From assembly GCA_964059195.1 (NCBI GenBank), contig CAXKWD010000009.1, positions 84,913,432 to 84,977,431 on the forward strand: DNA of 64,000 nucleotides. Reading direction: 5' to 3'. This DNA is from Ectobius pallidus. Taxonomy: Eukaryota > Arthropoda > Insecta > Blattodea > Ectobiidae. Within the stretch, counting starts at the first letter, position 1; each line of letters opens with the position of its first letter. The position numbers were made by a program, and so were the translations under genes. Below, in pieces: positions 11,300 to 24,249 of this stretch. The notes beneath the pieces are model-generated. The model saw only the letters and a program-made list of their open reading frames with translations. It ran no database searches and was not told where the DNA came from.

Positions 11300-14200
11300 C
11301 TTGAGTCTAAAGATCTGTCTCAATACTTCATTCTTGAATAAGTCTGTTTTGCAGCTAAAGTCTTAATGATCATGTTTGTCATCCTTAACAGAGTAAAGGG
11401 AGGAATATGGTTGTGATTATGTACTACATTTTACTTTTATTGGGTAAGAACATGTGACCCAAACTTAATACATTGCTTTGTAATTTAAAGTACTGGTTCA
11501 AATTAGGAAATGCTCATTGATTATTTTTATGTATGTAACATGAAAAGGATACAGTAATATTGTATAATGCCACCATACATTATGAATAGTTATAAATACA
11601 TACAAGCATATTCTGTCATTCATTACAATGACTAATTTTATTATTTGTATAACCTTGAATATTACTGCACGGTCTACATTTCCTCAGCTATTGAAATGTG
11701 CATAGGTGAATGCCTCATTTATGTGGTTTACATCACTGTGTGTAACCTTGTAAATAAGGCTTTTAGCAAATGATAGTGCAATTTTAATATTCATGCACAG
11801 AAAATAATAAAATACAATTTCTATTCTGCGTTGGCAGATTATTATGTAGGTTAATATGTATGTTACTCATACCAAGCCTTTGTAATTATATAGGTAAAGA
11901 AAAAAGCCAGTGAACTTTCAAAAGTGCCATAAAACAAGATTGTATCCCAAGCAAGCATTGCGCTGCAAATGATGTTTAAAAACTGAAGAATTTGCAGTAG
12001 AGTTCAGGTCTGAACTACCAGGAGGATCATAGCTTTGTTTGGACCACTTTTCTGCATAGATTTATGCAGTCCTTTAGATGAAAATATGAAAATTATTGTG
12101 CAAACACTTTGAGAGAGGTTGATCAGAAGAATATTTCTTAATACATTTCTTGGTTGATATGTTGCAGAATATTTTTCTTTCAAAGGTAATTTTGTAATTT
12201 TTTAAGAGGTGATGGGTTGCATGTGGTATTAGCAAGTGATGGGTTGCAATTTTGGGTCTATGATTCGATGAGCACTATGCATCCCACCTGATCTTTTCAC
12301 CCATATCTGTAGTTTGCCAAGACCTGCATTTAGAAATATGATTCTGAGTAAAAAAATCACAGTGTATAGAAGTCTTGGGAGGTCATCATAATCTATGTTT
12401 CTTGTTAATGGTACAAGACATGAATGTCTTGAAAAAAAAAAAAAAAAGGTTGTGGATTTATCTAATTGTGAGTTGTTAAAGAAACATTCACCAACAGGTA
12501 CTACCTAAGAATGTCAAATTTTAGTCAGTTTTAAAGCATAAATTATGCAGTTGCAATTTTCTAAGCAGATGTTATACAAAAAATGCCAAAGTTAAAGAAA
12601 ATCTGTTGTACTTCCGCAAGCTGTATTGACAGATATTATAAATAAGCGGTGTCCTGAACCACTGAGAAAATATATCATTGCTTATATGAAGGTTCAAAAT
12701 TGTTGCAATCTTGATAGTTCAGACCAATAGAGCTTCACTGTTCTCTTGAAACTTAGTTAATCGTTGATAAGTTTCGTATTACAGGTGCGAAAATCTTATT
12801 AATTACTGAGTACACTTGAATGTTCTTCCTTTTACCCTCAATCATAAGTTTGTAATTAGAATTATAAAGTATTTGACATTTGATTTTCAGCCTTATGAAA
12901 AAAGACATCCAACTTCAAACTAGTTTTAAAGTGTTTGTCTTTTGTTGATGTATTTATAACATTATTGTGGTTGTTTGCCTGTATAATTTAATATATATTT
13001 TATATTGTAAATCCTTGTAGATGGCTTATTTATAATATTATAAAGTAATTTAGATACCAGTTGGTCCAGAAGTACCACTAAAGCCAGCATGGTCTTAGGT
13101 TGAATCCTCCAGGAACAGATTTCAAGTTAGAGAATTTTTATAATCCTCTGAAAAGCAATGGACAAACCAAGATAATCACATCTTGCACAAGTGTATTATT
13201 ATTCTTAAAGAATATTAATTGAAGGTATAAGGTGGAACTTCAAATTTTACTCATAATTAAATTGTAATGTTTCTTGCAAGGGTAAGTTTTATAGAGTAGT
13301 AACTAGTGTACACTAATAATTCTACATCTTTGCAATGCTTTAGAGTAGAGATTCGGTAGTCCCTTCCTCCCCCAGTAACTCAATTAGAGTGCTTAATATT
13401 CATGAATATAGTCTCATGTGAATAAAACTATGTCTGCTTTGCTGTGTTGAACCGATAACATACCAGTAAAAAAACTGTAATTTTCTCTTTCATTTAATTA
13501 CTAACTGTTGTTCATTTGGAAGGAGAAATTGTTTTAATAGGATGAATACTATTTTTTCTTTATAAACAAAAATACAAGTTAATTCCCACAAGTGTAGATC
13601 TTTCCTTGTTTAACATATATACTGATGGACTACTTGTTTTGCCTGCCTACAATCTACAGTGAAATCTCAGTTTGAAGTATAAATTTTCATACTTTCAAAT
13701 GATAGCATACATTTTTATAAGCATAGACCTAAATTTTCAGATCAAATTCCAGTTTAGTGGTGTTTTGAGAATGTAAGTAAAAGTTCATGTCCCCCCCCCC
13801 CAAAGACTTGACTACGGTAGTTAAGATTTAAGAAGTGACTTACTTGAAGATAAAAATATTTTAGTTAGAAGGTTTAATTCCATTAAGGTAATTATATTTT
13901 CCTCTACATTCCATTGAAAAACTTCCATTCAGTTATGTGAAGTGAGTGTGAACTAAGAACTGAGATTTAACTGTACGTTGTATGTGTAAAAGTTGTATAA
14001 AATGCCCATGTTGCAGATTAAGTCTTTCTGAAAAAATTATAGAAGTCCCTTTTCAATGAGATTAATGATATTAATGAGAATAATAATGATATTAAATCTT
14101 TCAAAATATGGAATTTAATTTACATGTTCTTCACCAGTTATTCCGAAAATATTTTTAATAAAAGTGTATGCTATATTGATTTATTACCCTTGCAAAAAAT

Positions 14201-14305
14201 TAAATAATATTTAAGCTGTAAAACAAGTGTTTGAGACGACTTCACTATACTCCATTGGAAGCTAGCTAAGAGAATTATCAATGAAGTTGGGTTTAAGTGT
14301 AGTTT
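11300..14305. other. no gene seen
   Basis: About 3 kb of AT-rich DNA without supported exons. A weak tRNA-like B box (GGTTGAATCC) near 13098 may be a worn SINE. Otherwise only short homopolymer runs stand out (A run near 12428, C run near 13790). Confidence 0.5.
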
Positions 14306-14307
14306 GA

Positions 14308-14450
14308 ACCTTCTAACCAGGTGGTAACGTGGATAAATTCCAACGTTTCATGGCCAATCTGAGGTTCCATTGTCAAGGAAAATTTAATGAAACCTCAGAT
14401 TGGTCCTGAAATGTCGGAATTGATCCAGGTTACCAACTGGTTGGAAGCCC
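14308..14450. repeat. foldback repeat with PLE-like motif
   Basis: Two nearly adjacent inverted arms (about 14308-14376 and 14381-14450) share AACCAGGTGGTAACGTGGAT and CCAATCTGAGGTT with some mismatches. The left arm on the minus strand reads ATGG...CCATGAAACGTTGG, similar to the hairpin motif in the PLE ends elsewhere in the window. No flanking duplication was found. Confidence 0.5.
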
Positions 14451-15108
14451 GGGACAATATTCTGTACGGTTCATATGTTTTCTCGGCTTGCCCCTTTGTC
14501 AGCTGGTATTAAAACCGAAACTTTTTGAACAAAATTTGAACAGTATGTGTTTTTATTTGCCGAATTCAACCACTGTTTTGGTGTTAATACTATTGTTAGT
14601 GATTATCTTGTTCTTCATGTTTAGTTCTTAACACTTTTTTTTTTTATTATTATTATTATTATTTTTATTTTTATTTTTTTTTAATATAAAACTTGACATG
14701 GAGAGAGTTTCTTCTTGTTGAAAAGTATACTGTTGACTTCACAGCTTGTTTCAAATGGAATATAGTAAATGATTACTTACTATGTGTGTTATAAGCTTCA
14801 GAGAATATTGTTTATATCCTGTAAAGATAATTTCCCTTGGCTGACGTTTCTTGAGAACTTAGTGGTGATGGTACAAGAAAAACAGGTCCGCAGCCAGGGA
14901 GTTCATATCCCACCCACCTTCAAACTTTCCAATTCAGTTCATTTTTTCACTTATTAGCATTCCAAGTGTTGAAGACAATGACAAGAATATGCCTTTGAGA
15001 ATTATTATAACATGTTAGAAGCAGTAAGAACTTTTGCATTTAATACAGCAGTTTGTGAATCTAGTTTCTTTGTCCTAACAAGAATTAACAAGCCTCAAAT
15101 AATTATTC

Positions 15109-15200
15109 AAAAGTAGTCAAACGTTTAAAACACTTATAGCTCACTTTACGTTACGTTACATAAAGTGAGCTATAAGTGTTTTAAACGTTTGACTACTTTT
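15109..15200. repeat. perfect 40-bp palindrome
   Basis: The arms at 15109-15148 and 15161-15200 are exact reverse complements and are separated by the 12-base loop CGTTACGTTACA. AAATAATTA occurs just outside both arms (15098-15106 and 15201-15209), a possible 9-bp target duplication. There is no coding content. Confidence 0.85.
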
Positions 15201-15209
15201 AAATAATTA

Positions 15210-16260
15210 GTAAAGCTTCACTGTCTAAAAAAACTTCATTCTAAACTTTGTAAGCCTCAAGTACTTACCATGACTCACTAAAGAATGGCTAATTTAGTTT
15301 ATTTAGCATTTGAGAAGAGTAGTATGAACTTGAAAATGGAAAAGGTTATCCTTCGAAGGAGGGAAAGGTTCAGCTGTACTAGAAGGTTTTTTTTGGATGT
15401 AAGCCAGTTGTTTTGAAGTAAAGCTTAAGGACACTTGGTGCTTTTAATTGAGGTATTACATGATTGCCACTGGACAAACAACTTTCATTTAACATTAATT
15501 GTGCATAGTATCTGCAGTTAATGATTTTTATTCCACATCAGGCTCAAATTCAATATTCTTCCATAACATAACATTAGCCCATTGAGAGAAACATTTTGCC
15601 CACCTTGATCTTGAATTCTGGCTACGGGCCTGCAAAATAATTTCAATTGAGAAGTGTTGTGCATCTCCTAGAGAAATCCTCAGACCATATTATGGGCTGC
15701 TATTGAATACTTTTTACCAGTAACTTAAAACTATGGACAACTAAAGTACTGGTAAGTGACAGTCTTTTAGTCAAATTAAAAATTTCAGGATTGTGTCTTG
15801 AAAAGCAATTTGAAGGTTGTAAGAGTGGGACAGTTGCTTGTGTTATACAAAGACTTGTTGAATAGAACATTTATTGCCGCCATATCAGATGGCATAGATA
15901 GAATACGTTGAGAATCATTGTTTTAACAGTCATTCACTGTTGATACCCTGGTATCTTAACTTTCTTACCTGGAGATTGAAAGTAACTCTATCTGCTATTG
16001 CTGTTGATGCAATTCTCTTTGTACATCTGCACATTGTGCAGTTTTATCTACTGACTGATAGTTCAATGCGAATCAAATTCTTATTGTAAACAATTTTTAT
16101 TGTTAAAACATTTTATCATAGCTTGATGGTTGTAGAAACACATTGTTCATAAAATATCTTTTAACACTGCCAGTATCCCAGTATAAAAACTAAGAATGTT
16201 CATTTGTGCATATATGCAAAGGTCGATTCATAAATCAAGGCTACTTTTTTTCTCCCTTAA
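15210..16260. other. no gene seen
   Basis: AT-rich sequence without supported exons or recognisable elements. Confidence 0.5.
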
Positions 16261-16264
16261 AACT

Positions 16265-16810
16265 GACAAATCCTGACGTGCATCTGGTGCAGATTTCATA
16301 TACTTCTTAATCAGGTTCTCATCTTCTGGTATCCTAAAATTCATCAGTCTATTTCAAATTTTCCAGATCTTTTGGTCTATTCATTGATTTTAACCTTTTA
16401 ACGGCTGTGGCCATAATGCGAGGAAAATTTGCAGAAATGTGACCACAAATAGAGCCCACAGTAATTATAAAATAAGAAGTGTTGTGTATCTTCTAGAGAA
16501 TATATGTTAAAAAGTGCAGGTCGTTATTCTTGTGTTACGTTATCATTCCTAAAACACAACTGTTCTATCATCATCCCCATCCATGGCTACTTGTCACCTA
16601 ACTAATCAGTCTTGTGACAATTACCACATAAAGTGTAGAGAAGCAAAATTGTTAAAATCAGTGAATAGACCAAAAGAGCTTGAAATCTGGGAGAAGATTT
16701 ATGTAAAGAAATTTGAAAGTACACTGATGAATACTGTATTGATATACCAGATGATAAGAACCTGATCAAGAAGCTTGTCTGACGTCCACCAGGTCCACAG
16801 CAAGATTTTC
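16265..16810. repeat. diverged inverted copies of an unknown coding repeat
   Basis: Sequence at about 16265-16400 (minus) and 16653-16810 (plus) are diverged inverted copies. Both can be read as parts of the same peptide: SVNRPK(D/E)LE, then PDDENLIKK-like residues and APDARQD/PPGPQQD. Both are broken by stops. It looks like a fragment of a transposon protein, but I cannot name the family. Confidence 0.4.
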
Positions 16811-17575
16811 AAAAGCAGGATTTTTCATTTGACAAGTAACCAAGGATGGGGGTGATGGACCTTAAAAATATTCTACCAAAAAATTTGGTAAATGAAGCAA
16901 AAATGACAAAGTTCAACTCATGTTTTGATTAGATTTAAAATCATTTTCTACAAAATTCTGAAAAAATCTATGTAAAGAAGTAATTAGAGTTTGTTTTGTG
17001 CTACGTCTTTAGAATTTACTTGACTCTAATATAAAATTTTGTTTTGATACTATTCTCTATTTTTAGCCCACAAACACACATGATCTTAAAACATGTAGGC
17101 TTAATATTGAAAAATCAAAAGTCAGATGTCATGGTTGAACAGAATACTCCCTCTACCTGCGTACCTATGGTACAGGCAGAAAAAATAAAAAGTTACCAGT
17201 ACCTTGATTTAATGAATTGTCCTTGCATTAAATATGTTTGAACTGCAGTAAGAAATATCTTTAAAAATCAAAATGGTTCATCATATGTAACAGAAACGGT
17301 ATAGTTACTGAAGATGTTCTGAGTTATGTAAGGACTGTTAGGTTATTTAGCTTTTAAAAAAGTTGGCCAGTTTATTAGAATTTCAGAGGACTAAGATGTC
17401 AAGTAAAAAATTTGATAATTGTTATTTCTAGTCAATTAGTGTGTGGATAATTGAAATATGCTTATAATGGTACAGCTCCAATTTCAGTGGTTTTGAGGCA
17501 TAAAGTTTAAAAGAGCTAAATATAAATATACACATATACTAAAGTTTGTCTGCACAAAATTTAAACTATCAATTA
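16811..17575. other. no gene seen
   Basis: AT-rich sequence; the short open frames here show no conservation I recognise. Confidence 0.4.
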
Positions 17576-17577
17576 TA

Positions 17578-18120
17578 CAGGGTGTTAATGAATAACACCG
17601 AAATATTTGACCTGTGTATAGAGGGGACATAGACAATCAACTTTTATTAGGAGATTTTTGCTCTATGGATTCAATTTTTCCTGTTACAGCCTAAAATCTC
17701 CCAGGGCATGGCCGCCACTGACTTCTAACATTAGAAAAGAATGCAAAACAAAGGAACCTCGTTGTTAACGCTGTAGTCAGTAGTTATGAATAAAAAAGAG
17801 ACTAATGCAGTGGCGACCAGTCAAGTGATTAGTCTGTAAATTTTGCAGATGATGGAAACACTAAATTATGATATAGCTGTTCACGATTGATCACGAGACA
17901 GGTTTTTATCGATCATTAGGAAGGCATGAAGTCAATTTAATGAACAGTTTAACCCTATTTCGCGTAATTATTGATTTATGAGCACCAAATTATAATGACT
18001 TTAATGCCCTGTAGCATATACATTTTACGTCATAGAGCAAAAATCTCCTAATAAAAGTTGCTTGTCTAAGTCCCCTCTATATACAGGTAAAATATTTCGG
18101 TGTTATTTATTAACACCCTG
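17578..18120. mobile_element. mariner-type MITE with ~93-bp inverted repeats
   Basis: Flanked by TA (17576-17577 and 18121-18122). The ends CAGGGTGTTAATGAATAACA and its inverse continue as ~93-bp inverted repeats with few mismatches (to ...TTTTTGCTCTATG). The 543-bp element has no transposase frame. The CAGGGTG start is shared with the deleted mariner at 42536. Confidence 0.9.
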
Positions 18121-18271
18121 TATATCCTGCTTTTTCAATATTAAAAAAATAACTTAATATCGTTGGATTATCCTGTATTAAATTCTGGATCCTTGTGATC
18201 ATCCTTGGCAGAAGGCAGATGATTAATATATCTTTCTTCTTCTAAAAAATTCGGGACATAATTTCAGAACA

Positions 18272-18562
18272 ATAAAACATCCATATCGGTCCCAAATTTC
18301 CACTCAGTCAAATACAATAAAAAGATGTGTTTAAAATTATTACAAAATCAGTGGATAAACGTTAAAAAATTAAAACACAACATTTCAACTCTGCCCTTGA
18401 ATCTTCCTGTTTGAGGTGTCACCTGAGGAAGACTCAAGGGCAGAGTCGATGTTTGAGGTGTCACCTGAGGAAGACTCAAGCAAGGGCAGAGTCGAAATAT
18501 GTTTTAATTTTTTCAAGTTTATCCACTGATTTTGTAATAATTTTAAACACATCTTTTTATTG
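18272..18562. mobile_element. foldback insertion with two hammerhead-like hairpins
   Basis: Flanked by AATTTCAGAACA (18260-18271 and 18563-18574). Inverted arms (about 18316-18399 and 18481-18562) are ~83 bp long. Between and into the right arm lie two tandem copies of CTGAGGA-A-GACTC...GAGTC. The second (18465-18497) is followed by GAAA; the first (18423-18450) by GATG. The right arm ends exactly at the target duplication, as in the insertion at 1262-1667. Confidence 0.7.
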
Positions 18563-19179
18563 AATTTCAGAACAGTAAGAGATTTTTGCTGAGCTGCTTT
18601 CTTCACATTTTTTGGTATTTTTGAAGTCTCACTGAATTGGAGTTGTTTTCACTTTCAAAATTAATGCCTTCACATAACAGAAAGGGATAATAATATTATT
18701 ACTTGAAATTCAAAGATAGCATTTGAAAAAGTACATGAATAAATAAAATTATTGATGTTTGCACACGAAAGGAAACTCAATTTTTCCCCTTAACTCTATT
18801 TTTATTTTTACATTTCCATTATTCATTTGCAAACCAGTTTTCATAATAATAGTCAGGGATATGCAGAAGAAGGGATTCACATGAGTTCATGCAGCTTTTT
18901 AAAAAACAGTTAATTATGTTCCCTGATTAAAATAGCTCACAAAAGAATAAAATTACCAGATTAAGATTGTTTTCACTCTCCGCATGGAACAAAGAGCTTC
19001 TATAAATTATCTCAAACTTAAAAGACAGGACAGGTTATAATTATGTAGTGCACTGATGCCAGATCTACTCACATATAAGGTCAGGCATGAGAAATCTCAA
19101 AATTTCCGAATTATTTGTTTGTTGCATGTAATAATTATTGTAAATCATGCCCTGCAGATCAAACGATGGTACACCCACC

Positions 19180-19910
19180 CCTTCCCTTATTTTCAATCCC
19201 CCATGAATAATATTTTCTTATACTAATCTACATTCTACATATACCCTGTAGAATTGGGTGAAAGTTCTATAAGACGATACTATTCGGAAAAAGCACCCCT
19301 TATGAAATTTTCAACCCCTATTTTGTGACCTCTATACAGATCCACATTCTTTGAGCAATTTTTACCAAACTTTACCCACAGACCCTATAGAACCAAGAAA
19401 AAAATTTAGGCAACGTTAATTTTGGATGAAACCACCTTTTAAATCTTACAACCCCTATTATATAACCTTTATTTAAATCTGCATTATTTTACCAATTTTT
19501 ACCAAACTTGAACTGTTGAACCAGGGGAAAATTTTAGGTAAAACTAATTTTGGATAAACTACCCCTTAAATGTTTCAACCCTTGTCATATGATTTTTATT
19601 TAAATTTACATCCTTTGACTGATTTTTACCAGACTTTGCAAACAGAACCTTAAGAATGAAGATAACATTTTAGGCTAAACTTTTTAGATCAAACCACCCT
19701 TTAGGTGTTTCGAACTCTATTATAATTACCTTTATTTAAATATACACTCTTTGACCAATTTTTATCAGACTTTATTGAACCAGGATAAATTTTTCATCAA
19801 AATTAATTTTGGAAGAAACCACCTCTTAAATGTTTCAACCCTTATTACCGGTATATGACCAAAATATAAATCTACATTCTTGGCCAATTTTTATCAGACT
19901 TCACACAGGA
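19180..19910. repeat. degenerate tandem repeat, ~130-bp unit, five copies
   Basis: The words CAATTTTTACCAAACTTT, AATTTTGGATGAAACCACC and TTCAACCCCTATTAT-like sequence recur in the same order. Copies of (C/G)ATTTTTA start near 19356, 19493, 19620, 19756 and 19883, giving spacings that alternate between about 137 and 127. The copies have diverged, so this is an old local amplification. Confidence 0.75.
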
Positions 19911-22240
19911 CAATGGTTCAATATACAGTGGTAAGGTTATAATGCAGGGGTTAAGCATGTCTACCAACATGTTATATCAGGCTTCTACTCTAATTTATTA
20001 ACAGACAAACTGTACATAACGGAATGTTTTAATCACTACTTTGTACACAGTACAAGCAAAGATGAATATGTAGGCAGGGATGAATTGTGTGAAATATAAT
20101 TGCTTGTCACAGTAATAGGATAGTTATAGAAGTTGATGTGTGAAATGAGGCATAACATATGTTAGAAACAGATGAATTTTGTAATGACGTGCATTGTTTT
20201 GGTGTTGATAAGGCTCAGTGTTCTTTCAATTATTTGTCAAAGTGCTGGTAATGCAGAACTGTGATTATGATTAGTTTCTGTGCTTTTGTTGGAATTATTG
20301 TAAGCAAATGCCTTGCTATGATTACTGATATTGGGACTGGGAGGATTTTATAGGCCAGGGACAAAATTTATTCTAGGGGTGATGTTGAGAAAGAATTTTA
20401 AAGTTTAAGTTATATTATACTTTGAGATGTTAAAATTTTTTATCAAAGAACTTAATTGTGTAAAGTGAATGGTTTCAAAGGTTACTTTCATTTGTTAGAA
20501 TAGTTCTTCTAGCAGAGATTTAGTTAAATATTAGCCGGTTCCATTGCCCGTTTTTTCCATGGCCTTTCCAGATCTTTTCTTTCATTTGGAGAGCATCTCA
20601 TGGCCAGCAATGTTATACAATTTTTAACATATATTCTGGATGTTCAGATATAAACGGGTTCTAGTTGTCTTACGTCTATTTTCCTCCTCCTAGAGCGCAA
20701 CTCAGATATTTATTTCTTATTGTTTGAATTTAAATATCTTCTTTTTTTAATCTTACCCTGTTAATCACATAATTGGGAGTTCAGCTGCATCTCAATATAC
20801 ATAACCGGTATTTTTTTCATTGGTTAATTGAACCAAATTCCGGGAGACTGGGCAGTAGGCACTAAAGATATTTAAAATAGGCACTATCTCTTAATTTAGT
20901 GTTGAATCTTTGAAAATAAATATTTTTTTTTAACATAATGCAGCCCATGCACAAAGGATGGGCATACATGTAGTGTGTTTTATGAACAATTTGCTATCAA
21001 TTCTTTAAATCATAATTCAGTGAATTAAATAAAATATATACCCCACTTGCTTGAAATAATATCATGTTTCTGGATAGGTACAGCCCTTCAGTCACAAGTA
21101 TTTGCAGTTTCTTTAACTCTAGGCCAACTGACTTCATTTAATGGAAGTTTTGGAAAAAGAAACCCTAACATAGACAAGTTTTGGGTCTCCAGAAACATAA
21201 AAAGAATATAAAAGCAAAATTGTTTTGGAATACGGAGAGACAGTACAGTGCATTCATAAAGTCTGGATCATTGTATATTTTTGCTGTTCCAGTGCAATGC
21301 AATACATGTTAGGTTTGAAATTCAGCTTATTAGACATAGACAATACACTGTACATGTAAATAGGCAAAATTTTCTGCTGTTGACAACCCTCATCCTAATA
21401 TATGAACTTATTATTAAATCATTTTATAGATATATAAGTAAGAATAAAATACAGGCATTTTGCCTAATGTCCAGTCTTTATACCAGATGTTTATTCTCTT
21501 TTCATATGCGATAAATGGATAAATTAAGAAACTGTTGACACAGGTTTTTTCATGTAATACTGAAGCTTTTCATATCATTTCTTGGGTCTTGTGACATAAT
21601 CAAAGATCTAGGAAAGTCCCAGCTCATACAGATACAGGCTAGACTGTGCATAGATTATAGTGCCGTAATGCATGACTGAAGATCATAGGTACTGCCCAGT
21701 GCTAAAGTTGGAATCTTTATCTAGGGGAACCCATAAAGTCATATGCAGATATTTATTTTTCATTTTATGATACCAAACATTGTAGTCAAATTACCTATTT
21801 TAATGTTTCATATAGAAATTACATTACAATAACAACCAATGCAACCAACTTTGTCACGATCACATTGAATCTATGGCAACCATGCAGGCAAGGCAACTGT
21901 AGTGAGAAGAACAGATCATGACCCTAATAACGATTCTTTATTTAGAAAATGTTGCCAAAATATACACCAATTTCATATGCACTTTTTTCCTTCCTGTGTT
22001 TATGCTGGAGTGATAAGTAGATTTTTACTTTGCCGGAGTGCCATTCCAGCCCAATTTCACTACTGGTACTGCCAGATCTGATTAGTCAAGTACATATGGT
22101 TTACTCTGCAGCTGTTGAATACTGTGCAGTATGTTGTAATGTATTTTAATGGAAGCAAATTGATTTCATAATACTCTTTTATAAATAATAATATGAAGTG
22201 TGCATGGTTAGTCTAGACATTATCTTCTAGCGGGTATTCA
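19911..22240. other. no gene seen
   Basis: AT-rich sequence without supported exons. The open frame at 21281-21514 has no splice or conservation support. Confidence 0.5.
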
Positions 22241-22587
22241 GTCACTGATTTGGTTGTTCTCCTGCATACTGCAATGTGTTATTGACCACAGGACTCCTTG
22301 CAGAGTTTGCACACACAGGGTTCATCCACTTTATGGAAATTGGTCTTTCTGCAGAATTTATGGCGGAAGTCATTGCCAGTCTGGTCACAACATGGCAGAG
22401 TAGTTGATTCGGAGATGTCCACTTTCTATCAGTCATGGCTCCAGTGCTGTAAAATTCTTTCCTGACTTTTTTTCTTTCTTCTTCTTTTCTTTCTTTCTTG
22501 CAATATCTCCTGATAGGCTGTGGTAGATGGCAGGTGTTGTACTTGTCTGGTGTCTTTTATTAGGAAGGGAAGGAGTATACCTCCATA

Positions 22588-22650
22588 CTACATACAGGAG
22601 AAAAAGCTCCAAAGTGTGATGTCTGTAACAAAGCATTCACTCATAGAAGT
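22588..22650 (+). pseudogene. C2H2 zinc-finger fragment
   Basis: One frame reads HTGEKAPKCDVCNKAFTHRS, that is the HTGEKP-type linker followed by the CxxC and F of a classical C2H2 finger. The frame closes soon after without the paired histidines, and no neighbouring fingers or splice sites were found. It is probably a fragment of a processed or decayed zinc-finger gene. Confidence 0.55.
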
Positions 22651-23007
22651 ATACTCTTTTATAGAGAAGCATGCGAGAGTGCTCTATATTTGTTTTCCAC
22701 CAGCCTTTACCAGTGAAGAGGTGTGCTATCTAGACTTACTGAACCCCATGTCCTGGGACGTTCCTCGCACTTTGAACATAATTATTGTATACTTTCAGTT
22801 AAGATTACAGGTATGTGCTATATGCATGATGCAAGTCTTCAGTGGAATTTGATGCTAGACTGTGTGCATGTAACATAATAAGTTTTGAAGCGGCTATCTA
22901 ATGGACAGAAATATGTGACATTCTTAAGTTTACATCACAGTTTATAATATTATTGTACACATTTGCATTTTAGCGCATCTACAGTCATTATTAATTTAGT
23001 CCTGTAT

Positions 23008-23010
23008 TTG

Positions 23011-23073
<63 letters not shown>
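23008..23073. repeat. poly-T tract of about 65 bases
   Basis: An uninterrupted T run. On the minus strand it could be the A tail of a retroposed sequence, but no recognisable retroposon lies beside it. Its length in the assembly is probably inexact. Confidence 0.9.
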
Positions 23074-23078
<5 letters not shown>

Positions 23079-24249
23079 GGAGAGTGGAGTGTAATTAATT
23101 GAAAGATGATGACATATGCTAGTCGAAGAATATTTACTTACATCCTGGGAAGATTTTTGTTCATACAATTGAATTATCCTTTTTCTTATGTAAAAGTTTT
23201 CTTACAAAAATAGATTCTGAAGTGATCTTCAGAAGTCTTAAGTTTTTGCAAGTTGTTTCTCAGTGGTTTAGGACATGGCTAAGATCTTTGCATGCTTATA
23301 TGATGCAAATGAAGTTTTAATAAACTGTATGAGTACAATATTGATCTTGTTTTTAGACAAAACACTACATTGAGATTTCCACATTTCCATTTACAGTGAA
23401 ACTTCCTAATAATGGGCAGCGGAGAAAACATAAATGGCTGCTATTTAGAAATTAATTTGGAAATAATAAAAATTACTCCAATTCATCATAATATATGTAA
23501 TAATAATAAATTATAATATATAATTTCTACTGTCAACATCCCTTTTTCTCAACTAACACAAAGCCGACAATATTGAATAAGGTATAGTGGATATTATTTT
23601 TTTTTCTATTCAGTTTACATTAAAACATTGTTTAAAATGTTCATATAAAAAATAAAATAAATATAATAAAAAATCTTCATTTAGTATCCATGGCAACACA
23701 GCTTACAGCATACACAGCTGGCTTGGGAAATTGTATGATAGGTGGATTTGACATAAATTAGAGAGGCTATCAATAGAATCCATTTTTATAATTAAATAAT
23801 AGTGATAGATATCCACATAAATAAAAATGTGAAATGTTACTCTTACACAACTTTCACTTTCCTAAGCATGGGCAACCTAGTGTTTTCATTTCACACTTTG
23901 ATGTATAAAAAGAGGTTGTATTTGGTTGTCTCAGCCCCTTGCAAAGGCACTACCTGAAATTTTTTCAAAAATAAGCAACATATTTTTTTTTTTTTTATGA
24001 AATTTTTAAACCTTACCTTTTTAATTAAATCAGCAATAAAACATATAATCAATTCAACCAACTCTAAGGCCTGAGTTTATGCAAACGATGGTTAGTGAGA
24101 ACGCTACGTCAGAAGTCTGTAAAAAATCATATCTACTGATACCTTATTCATCACTGTAGGCTTTGCATTAGTTGAAAAAACAATTTTTTTAGGGAAGTTT
24201 AAGTGGGTGAAATTTATACATAAGTTAATGGGTTTTATTTATTCTGAAT

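Noticed and set aside
22950..23168. 72-codon frame rich in lysine
   Set aside because: It is translation of the poly-T tract on the opposite strand.
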